From the NCBI RefSeq assembly GCF_000198775.1, contig NC_014722.1, forward strand, positions 2,120,540 to 2,162,197: a DNA stretch of 41,658 nt, in the 5' to 3' direction. Source of the stretch: Mycetohabitans rhizoxinica HKI 454. Its GTDB lineage: Bacteria; Pseudomonadota; Gammaproteobacteria; Burkholderiales; Burkholderiaceae. Made by a program: the position numbers and the translations under genes. The notes beneath the pieces are model-generated. The model had not been told where the DNA came from and searched no databases. It saw only the letters and a program-made list of their open reading frames with translations. Of the stretch, positions 35,347-41,658 are shown piece after piece. Positions within the stretch are counted from its first letter, which is position 1; each line of letters opens with the position of its first letter.

Positions 35347-38300
35347 ATGCTCAGCGTGGTTCTCGGCGGATTCGGATTTTCCACAGCCTGGCTCATCGTC
35401 TTCACGTGGCGACTCGCGCGTGCGCTGTGGCCGGGTGGCGCCGGCCTGCAAGGGCCCGGGACGATCCGCCTGTGGCTCGGCACCGTCGTCGTCTTGGTCG
35501 CCAGCAGCGCGCTGGAGGCGCGGCTCGCCACGCATGCCGCGTACGACACGATCGGCCGTACAAGCGCTGCGAGCCTGGCCGCGCTGCTGGGCACACCCGC
35601 GTCGATCGTCGTGTTCACGCTGTTGTGGATTGCCGCGCTGCCGTGGCTGTTTGGCACCCAATGGCCACAATGCTTCGCGTACCTGGACCGTACTTTCGGC
35701 CTAGGCATCGGTATCGGCACACGCCGCACGTCGCGCGACGAACGACACGAAAGTCCGACACATCGCCCCACCGGCGGCGACGAAACGCATGGTCCGCGCG
35801 AAATTTATTTTCGCGTGCCCAGCAACGGCGGTTTTGGCCCGAACGATACGCGTGGCAAGCGTGCGTGCGCATCCCACTGGCCCGACGCGCGCCGCGTGCC
35901 GAAGCACCTAGGCATGACACGCGGTTTCACGGGCCCGTCACCGAACGCCCGGTTTGAGTCGGCGGGCCCATCGGTAAGCCTTCATGACCACGGCCGCGGG
36001 CCGACGATTGCGTCGCCCGCCGCCACGTCGCCACCCGCGGTGTCGCCAGTGGCCACCCCGGCGCCGTACGCTGCCCCCGCGCACGGCGCCTCGAAGGTTC
36101 TTTCACGCGGCAGGAACGCACCGCTGCAGACAGGGGGAACCCTACGCGCGACGATGCCGGCCTCACCGGTGCGGCTGGCCGTGCCCCCGTACGCGGCCCA
36201 TTCACGCACCGTCCTGCGCACGGCCGTGCTCGACGGTAACGAAGCGCGCCGCACGACGCCGCGCGGCGGCGCCCCCGCCGCGCCCGCTCCCCGGCAAGCG
36301 CCGTCGCGCACACCGCCGCGCCCGTATCGGCCGAGCGACAACTACCTAGACCGCGCCGCGGCACCGCACGGCAGACTCGCGAGCGGACCTGCGCAACTGG
36401 ACGGCGTGTTCACCCCGCCGCCTGCACCGCCGGCGCCGCCAAGCATCGTGGCAGCACTGCGCGCAATCGAGCAACAAGCAGCCCAATGGAGCGCGCTCGC
36501 CGGCGCAAACCTCGACCGACGAGCAGGTCGCAACGGCAACACGGCCACCGCGCTGCCAACAGCGCCCGTGCCTGCTGCGTCACCGCTGGCTCAATCCTCG
36601 TCGAAATCTGCGGCAATGCCTCACGATCCGGCTCCGTCGGCATTCGCTCCAACGTCCGCTGTTACGTCTTCGTCCGCGTGCGCGACGCCGCGATTGGATC
36701 CGGACCAGCCAAGGCTCGCTGCCCCACCGGATGCAATCCCACCGGACGCAGCCACGCCGGAATCCGCTCCCACACTGCTGACCCAATCATTGTCGAAATC
36801 TGCCTCACCACCACTGGCCCCCCTCCCGCCAGCGCGTGCCGAGATGCCTTTGGACACCCTTCGATCGCCTGAGCTGCGCGTAGATGCGCCGGCGGTTAAC
36901 CCTGTTTCATTCGATACTGAGTCCACACCGCCATGGGTGCAGGCTCCCACGGACCCTCCTCCGTCCGCGTCAGACCTGCCCTCCGCCGCTCTCCCACCGG
37001 TCATCCCGCCGACTACCCAGGTTGCGGCAGTTGCCGCTGCCGTCTGCGCATCGGCGCCCTTGCCGGCGTCGGCGCCAATGCCCACACCTGGGCCGATGTC
37101 CACGCCCGGGCCGATGCCCACGCCCGAGCCGATGCCCAGTCCCGACGGCGGCGCGCCGGTTTCTGCTACGGTGCCTGCCGCACCCGAGGAAACCCTGCCG
37201 GCGGCAAGCCCCGCCCCAAAGCGCAACGCGTTCCCATTCCAGGCGAGCGCCGCCTCGCCTATCGAATTGCCGGCCCTGGCGCTGCTCACAAGCGGCTCGG
37301 ACATCATCGAACCGGTATCCGAGGCAGCGCTCGCCGCGACCGGCCAGTTAATTGAGCAGCGGCTCAAGGAGTTCAAGGTGCCGGTGTCCGTGATCGGCGC
37401 TTCGGCCGGCCCAGTGATCACGCGCTTCGAGATCGAGCCGGCACTGGGGGTGCGCGGCAGCCAGATCGTGGGCTTGATGAAGGACTTGTCACGCGGCCTC
37501 GGATTGACGTCAATCCGCGTGGTCGAGACGATCCCGGGCAAGACCTGCATGGGACTCGAACTGCCCAACGCCCGACGGCAAGTAATCCGGTTGGCGGACA
37601 TCCTCGCGTCGCGCGAATACGCGGACTCGTCATCGCAACTCACGCTCGCGCTGGGCAAGGACATCACGGGCGAGCCGGTCGTGACCGACTTGGCACGCGC
37701 GCCGCACATGCTCGTGGCCGGCACCACCGGCTCGGGCAAGTCGGTGGCGATCAACGCGATGATCGTATCCTTGCTGTATAAGGCAACGCCGCGGGACGTC
37801 CGGCTGATTATGATCGACCCGAAGATGCTGGAACTGTCGGTCTACGAGGGCATCCCGCATCTGCTTGCGCCGGTCGTGACCGATATGAAGCTCGCGGCAA
37901 ACGCACTGACGTGGTGCGTCGCGGAAATGGAGAAGCGCTATCGGCTCATGTCCGCGCTCGGTGTGCGCAACCTCGCGGGCTTCAACCAGAAAATCGTCGA
38001 TGCTGAACAGGCCGGACGCAAGATCGGCAATCCGTTCTCGCTAACGCCGGACGCACCGGAGCCGCTTGCTCCCCTGCCCATGATCGTGGTGGTCATCGAC
38101 GAGCTAGCCGACCTCATGATGGTGTCCGGTAAGAAAATCGAGGAGTTGATTGCCCGGCTCGCGCAAAAGGCCCGGGCTGCCGGGATCCACTTGATCCTAG
38201 CCACACAACGGCCGTCGGTTGACGTGATCACGGGTCTGATCAAAGCGAACATTCCGACACGGGTGGCATTCCAAGTTTCGTCCAAGGTGGACTCGCGCAC

Positions 38301-38736
38301 CATCCTCGATCAGATGGGCGCGGAATCGCTGCTCGGCCAAGGGGACATGCTGTTCCTGCCGCCCGGCACCGGCTACCCGCAACGGGTCCACGGTGCCTTC
38401 GTCGCGGACGACGAAGTCCATCGCGTCGTCGAACATCTGAAGCAGTTCGGTGAACCGGAATACGAGGAAGGCATCCTAGCTGGCGTGCCCGGGGACAGTG
38501 CGGCCACGGACCTGTTCGGCGAAGCGCCCGATGCAGAGGCCGATCCGCTGTATGACGAGGCCGTGGCATTCGTGTTGCGCAGTCGCCGCGCGTCGATCTC
38601 ATCGGTGCAACGACAGTTACGCATCGGCTACAACCGCGCTGCCCGTTTGGTCGAGCAAATGGAAGCGGCCGGACTGGTGTCGTCAATGGGCGTCAACGGC
38701 AGCCGCGAAGTGCTCGCGCCGGCGCCCACGGATTGA
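35347..38736 (+). CDS. ftsK: FtsK/SpoIIIE family DNA translocase
   Basis: A 1129-residue protein. Residues ~1-105 contain three hydrophobic segments ([52 protein letters not shown]). About 530 residues of Pro/Ala/Ser-rich linker follow, including a run of repeated PMPTPGP-type units near residues 575-600. The C-terminal motor starts around residue 640, with Walker A GTTGSGKS at 792-799, Walker [14 protein letters not shown], and the C-terminal gamma winged helix ([33 protein letters not shown]) that reads KOPS sites. It pumps chromosome DNA at the septum and activates XerCD. Most FtsK proteins have four transmembrane helices; the first appears absent here, and no good SD precedes the ATG. Confidence 0.9.
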   Translation: MLSVVLGGFGFSTAWLIVFTWRLARALWPGGAGLQGPGTIRLWLGTVVVLVASSALEARLATHAAYDTIGRTSAASLAALLGTPASIVVFTLLWIAALPWLFGTQWPQCFAYLDRTFGLGIGIGTRRTSRDERHESPTHRPTGGDETHGPREIYFRVPSNGGFGPNDTRGKRACASHWPDARRVPKHLGMTRGFTGPSPNARFESAGPSVSLHDHGRGPTIASPAATSPPAVSPVATPAPYAAPAHGASKVLSRGRNAPLQTGGTLRATMPASPVRLAVPPYAAHSRTVLRTAVLDGNEARRTTPRGGAPAAPAPRQAPSRTPPRPYRPSDNYLDRAAAPHGRLASGPAQLDGVFTPPPAPPAPPSIVAALRAIEQQAAQWSALAGANLDRRAGRNGNTATALPTAPVPAASPLAQSSSKSAAMPHDPAPSAFAPTSAVTSSSACATPRLDPDQPRLAAPPDAIPPDAATPESAPTLLTQSLSKSASPPLAPLPPARAEMPLDTLRSPELRVDAPAVNPVSFDTESTPPWVQAPTDPPPSASDLPSAALPPVIPPTTQVAAVAAAVCASAPLPASAPMPTPGPMSTPGPMPTPEPMPSPDGGAPVSATVPAAPEETLPAASPAPKRNAFPFQASAASPIELPALALLTSGSDIIEPVSEAALAATGQLIEQRLKEFKVPVSVIGASAGPVITRFEIEPALGVRGSQIVGLMKDLSRGLGLTSIRVVETIPGKTCMGLELPNARRQVIRLADILASREYADSSSQLTLALGKDITGEPVVTDLARAPHMLVAGTTGSGKSVAINAMIVSLLYKATPRDVRLIMIDPKMLELSVYEGIPHLLAPVVTDMKLAANALTWCVAEMEKRYRLMSALGVRNLAGFNQKIVDAEQAGRKIGNPFSLTPDAPEPLAPLPMIVVVIDELADLMMVSGKKIEELIARLAQKARAAGIHLILATQRPSVDVITGLIKANIPTRVAFQVSSKVDSRTILDQMGAESLLGQGDMLFLPPGTGYPQRVHGAFVADDEVHRVVEHLKQFGEPEYEEGILAGVPGDSAATDLFGEAPDAEADPLYDEAVAFVLRSRRASISSVQRQLRIGYNRAARLVEQMEAAGLVSSMGVNGSREVLAPAPTD

Positions 38737-38804
38737 GTCGCCGCGCCTGCGGCGCACGCCCCTCGACGCGCGCTGCCGTTCTCGAGACGGCACCCCGGCC
38801 TCGC

Positions 38805-39390
38805 CTACGCGCCTGGCTCGTCGAGCGGAACGAATTCAAAAAATGCCGGCGAGCCGATCTCCAGCCGCTTGGGATCAGGCTTCAGCAAGCCGGTCTGCGT
38901 GTCGCGCGCGAACAGGTACGCTATATCGCTCAGTTAATTGCCCACGATCAGCCACCGCCCGCTCGGGGGTCGATCCGGAATTCACGCGGCGCGCTGCCCA
39001 GACTCGACTGACGACCCACGAGGCCCAGGCGGCCGTTGTCGGCACCAACCGAATAGATAACGATTTCATTGGCATCACCGCGGTGGGTCGCATACAGGAA
39101 GCGGCCGTCCGGCGACAAGTGGATCGCGCCGCCACCCACCTTACCGCGAAAGCCCGGCGCACTCAACGGCACAACCTGGCACTGCATGAGCCGGCCGGCC
39201 GCGTAATCGAATACCGTGACGGTCGCGCTCAGCTCCTGCGTCAGGTACGCATGGGTGCCGCTCTTGTCAAAGATTAGGTGTCGCGGCCCCGTCCCGCCCT
39301 TCATGACCGTATAACGCCAGTCGGTCGGACTGAGCAGGCCACGGCTGCCCTCGACCGGACTGAACCTCATGCGGCACGAAGAGCCGATGG
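38805..39390 (-). pseudogene. Broken beta-propeller lactonase (6-phosphogluconolactonase-like)
   Basis: The minus strand encodes RGLLSPTDWRYTVMKGGTGP, RHLIFDKSGTHAYLTQELSA, GGGAIHLSPDGRFLYATHRG and GSAPREFRID, blade repeats of the PF10282 lactonase family. After RID an extra C shifts the frame; in the new frame the homologous SGRWLIVGN appears, followed by TAA where CAA is usual, and then LSDIAYLFARDTQTGLLKPD and PKRLEIGSPAFF to a stop at 38805. There are thus two disabling lesions plus loss of the N-terminal half, since similarity begins only near 39390. The gene is clearly dead; the remnant lies between ftsK and phaZ. Confidence 0.82.
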
Positions 39391-39492
39391 CCAAGACCGC
39401 CGCCGGCGCGGCCAGCCTCGTTCCGCGCTGGATGCGCCGCAATAAGGGACACGCTCGCCATTCATTTGCTGCATTGCACCAACCTGCGATTG

Positions 39493-39507
39493 TCCGATAT
39501 GATCGGA
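39493..39507. promoter_or_regulatory. Palindrome upstream of phaZ
   Basis: TCCGAT-ATG-ATCGGA is a perfect 6-base inverted repeat with a 3-base centre, located about 135 bases before the phaZ start. It is the only clear palindrome in the leader and could be a regulator site, possibly for a PHB-metabolism regulator. This is speculative. Confidence 0.3.
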
Positions 39508-39640
39508 TATCAGGATTGGACACGTCGTCCCACGCCCGGCCGCCCGCGTGTCTCGCGCGGGCGGCAAAAAGCGCTCAGCATCGACCGGCGCCGTACCCAT
39601 GGCAGTGAGAATCGACCCACATGCCGTAACCGGAGCAAGC

Positions 39641-40903
39641 ATGCTCTACCAATTTCACGAATTCCAGCGTGCGCTGCTGAGCCCGCTGACTGCTTGGGCG
39701 CAATCCGCGTCGAAATCGTTCGCGAATCCGGCCAGTCCACTCGCCTACGTCCCTGGTGCATCGCACTGGGCCGCCGCCTACGAGTTGCTGTACCGGCTCG
39801 GCAAGGACTATGAGCGTCCCGAATTCAACATCAAGCAGATTGAGAAGGACGGTCGCAGCATCCCGATCGTCGAGCAGACGATCCTGGAAAAACCGTTTTG
39901 CCGGCTGCTGCGCTTCAAGCGGTATTCCGACGACAGCGACGCCGTATCGCAACTAAAACATGAACCGGTCGTGCTGGTCTGCGCGCCGCTGTCCGGGCAT
40001 CACTCGACGCTGTTGCGTGACACGGTGCGCATGCTGCTGCAGGACCACAAAGTCTACATCACTGACTGGATCGATGCACGGATGGTGCCTCTCGAGGCCG
40101 GCGCGTTTCATCTGGACGACTACGTCGAGTACATCCAGGACTTCATCCGGCACATCGGCGCGAAGAACCTGCACGTAATCTCGGTATGCCAGCCGACGGT
40201 GCCGGTGCTCGCGGCGATTTCGCTGATGGCCAGCCGCAGCGAGAACACGCCGCGCACAATGACGATGATGGGTGGGCCGATCGATGCCCGCAAGAGCCCG
40301 ACGTCGGTGAACTCGCTGGCAACTCAGCACGCGTACGAGTGGTTCGAGAACAATGTGATCTATACGGTGCCGTCGAACTATCCGGGCGCGGGCCGCAAAG
40401 TTTATCCGGGTTTTCTGCAGCACGCCGGGTTCGTTGCGATGAACCCAGAGCGGCATTGGCAATCGCATTGGGCATTCTTTGAGAACCTGGTGCGCGGCGA
40501 CGAAGACGATGCCCAAGCGCATCGCCGCTTCTACGACGAATACAACGCCGTACTGGATATGGCGGCGGAATATTACTTGGAAACGATCCGCATCGTGTTT
40601 CAGGAATTCCGGCTTGCGCAAGGCACTTGGGTCGTCAACGGCGAGCCGGTGCGCCCACAGGACATCACCGATACCGCGCTCTTTACGATCGAGGGTGAGC
40701 TAGATGACATCTCCGGCTGTGGACAGACGCGCGCCGCCCACACGCTGTGCACCGGCATTGCGTCAGCGTCACGTCGGCATTTCACCGCGGAGCAATGCGG
40801 TCACTACGGAATCTTCTCGGGACGGCGCTGGCGCACGATCATCTATCCGCAGATCCGCGAGTTCATCCATGAGCATGATCACGAGACTGCGGTGCAGACG
40901 TAG
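39641..40903 (+). CDS. phaZ: Intracellular polyhydroxybutyrate depolymerase PhaZ
   Basis: A 420-residue PHB depolymerase of the PhaZ1 (Ralstonia-type) family, which mobilises intracellular PHB granules. It starts MLYQFHEFQRALLSPLTAWA. The catalytic Cys lies in VISVCQPTVPVLAAIS at residue 183 with this start, matching the Cys183 reported for Ralstonia PhaZ1. Other blocks are FKRYSDDSDAVSQLKHEPVV, LVCAPLSGHHSTLLRDTV, MMGGPIDARKSPTSVN and the C-terminal EGELDDISGCGQTRAAHTLC with the catalytic His in QCGHYGIFSGRRW. GGAG precedes the ATG at 39641. Upstream in-frame starts would add a non-conserved leader. Confidence 0.93.
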   Translation: MLYQFHEFQRALLSPLTAWAQSASKSFANPASPLAYVPGASHWAAAYELLYRLGKDYERPEFNIKQIEKDGRSIPIVEQTILEKPFCRLLRFKRYSDDSDAVSQLKHEPVVLVCAPLSGHHSTLLRDTVRMLLQDHKVYITDWIDARMVPLEAGAFHLDDYVEYIQDFIRHIGAKNLHVISVCQPTVPVLAAISLMASRSENTPRTMTMMGGPIDARKSPTSVNSLATQHAYEWFENNVIYTVPSNYPGAGRKVYPGFLQHAGFVAMNPERHWQSHWAFFENLVRGDEDDAQAHRRFYDEYNAVLDMAAEYYLETIRIVFQEFRLAQGTWVVNGEPVRPQDITDTALFTIEGELDDISGCGQTRAAHTLCTGIASASRRHFTAEQCGHYGIFSGRRWRTIIYPQIREFIHEHDHETAVQT

Positions 40904-41135
40904 CGCCGGCGCGCTCGGCTCTCCCACACGGACGGCCGCGATTAAAGTCAGCACGTCGCCAAGGATTGGCTTGACCTGGCATCTAAAACAGTTCGTGCAA
41001 TCCTGCCACGGATCTGAGCGCTGTGCTTGTCGCAGCCCCGTTTAAATTGGGTATCGCATCGGGCGTGCCGCATCTGGGTTGCCGGACATATCAGCGGCGC
41101 TGGCGTTCAGGCAAGGGAAAGTTGCAACTGAGCCG

Positions 41136-41618
41136 TTAATTTTGATGGGGCGATTCAGGCTCCTCCGGTGCGTTATCCGCTATGTTACCCAGAGTGAGCC
41201 CAGGCTGATAAAACGCCTGGGGAAGGTACGATGATTTGAGTCGCTTGGTTGCTTCATCGTTCTTCGATGCCGTTGGCGGGCGCTTTATGCTTGCGTGAGT
41301 CCGCAATGGCGCTACATCGTCAACCCCAACCGGTACTCGCATAATAGATGGGAAATCCGAAGGCGCGACTTGTGGCCGCTGCCGAGCCGTATCAACGGTA
41401 CGCAATGGCGCGCCACCCGTAGCCGCACTTCGAGACTCATCCAAAGCCTGCGTCGCATCTGCGCGCGCGACGTCCGAAGCCGCGTGTTGGATCAAGCTTA
41501 GCCTGATGCCTTCGGCGAACGCCTCATCGTTGGCTGTTTCTATTGCCTGCTCGGACGGCCTTTCGTTTTCTTCCTTCGCGTTTAACTTTAAAAAAATCTC
41601 TTGCTGTTTCTCGCTCAA
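41136..41618 (-). CDS. Hypothetical protein with UIM-like and bipartite NLS-like motifs
   Basis: A 160-residue hydrophilic protein with no signal peptide or membrane segment; I do not recognise a family. Residues 31-44 (DEAFAEGIRLSLIQ) match the ubiquitin-interacting motif pattern: acidic pair, hydrophobic, small residue (Gly for the usual Ala), and the L-S-L core. Residues 112-128 (KRPPTASKNDEATKRLK) fit a bipartite nuclear localisation signal, KR-x11-KRLK. APLRT is repeated at 70-74 and 103-107. The start is TTG at 41618 behind a good SD (GGAGG four bases upstream). The DNA looks more A/T rich than the core genes. Together these suggest a host-directed protein, but this is inference. The gene stands alone beside 232 non-coding bases after phaZ. 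Confidence 0.55.
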   Translation of the reverse strand: MSEKQQEIFLKLNAKEENERPSEQAIETANDEAFAEGIRLSLIQHAASDVARADATQALDESRSAATGGAPLRTVDTARQRPQVAPSDFPSIMRVPVGVDDVAPLRTHASIKRPPTASKNDEATKRLKSSYLPQAFYQPGLTLGNIADNAPEEPESPHQN

Positions 41619-41658
41619 ATATCCTCCAAGATTTGGGGGACTAACGGTATTTCGCCGC

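Noticed and set aside
36621..37754. A 377-codon minus-strand frame opposite the ftsK linker
   Set aside because: Gly/Ala/Ser-rich mirror of the Pro/Ala-rich linker; no domains and opposite to a supported gene.

Overview
This is a GC-rich bacterial chromosome segment. It carries a conserved betaproteobacterial housekeeping backbone (yebC-purD-hemF-nadD-rsfS-rlmH-maf-rng, dnaE-msbA, kdpDE, upp, trhO, gluQ, rhlE, purT, ftsK, phaZ) interrupted by accessory and decaying sequence. Gene order and protein character point to Burkholderiaceae. Several pseudogenes, insertion-sequence debris and two eukaryote-like candidate effectors would fit a host-associated lineage such as the Rhizopus endosymbiont Mycetohabitans (Burkholderia rhizoxinica group). 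That genus assignment is an inference, not a database result.

Layout. 1-2711: a DUF3106-type gene cut by the window edge, an RDD membrane protein, and a TetR regulator coupled to a LOG-family phosphoribohydrolase. 2991-7734 (minus): a DUF4126 membrane protein, a guanidinium exporter (gdx/sugE) preceded by two ACGR-loop hairpins of the guanidine-II (mini-ykkC) riboswitch, then kdpE and kdpD without kdpFABC. 8082-9434: an F-box protein with degenerate helical repeats, lying between kdpD and a truncated, frameshifted methylglyoxal synthase (mgsA) pseudogene. 9608-11289: an SDR protein divergent from upp. 11652-18625: the yebC to rng housekeeping run, followed by a small CWC-type cysteine-rich protein and the initiator tRNA.

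19199-24434 is an accessory island just downstream of tRNA-fMet. It holds a broken ISL3 transposase, a broken IS3-type OrfA, an intact IS256-family element inserted into another IS256-type end with a 9-bp target duplication, a RHH-ParE toxin-antitoxin pair whose toxin has an amber codon at position 5, an apparently intact AbiEi/AbiEii pair, and a second IS3-type OrfA remnant. 24435-40903 returns to core genes (msbA, dnaE, trhO, gluQ, rhlE, purT, ftsK, a broken lactonase, phaZ). At the right edge, 41136-41618 (minus) encodes an unrecognised hydrophilic protein with a ubiquitin-interacting-motif-like helix and a bipartite nuclear-localisation-like signal.

The most notable observations are the F-box protein and the UIM/NLS-like protein. 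Both are candidates for proteins acting inside a eukaryotic host on the ubiquitin system. The riboswitch gives a direct regulatory prediction for the exporter. The damaged loci (mgsA, lactonase, ParE toxin, missing kdpFABC, IS debris) suggest ongoing gene loss.
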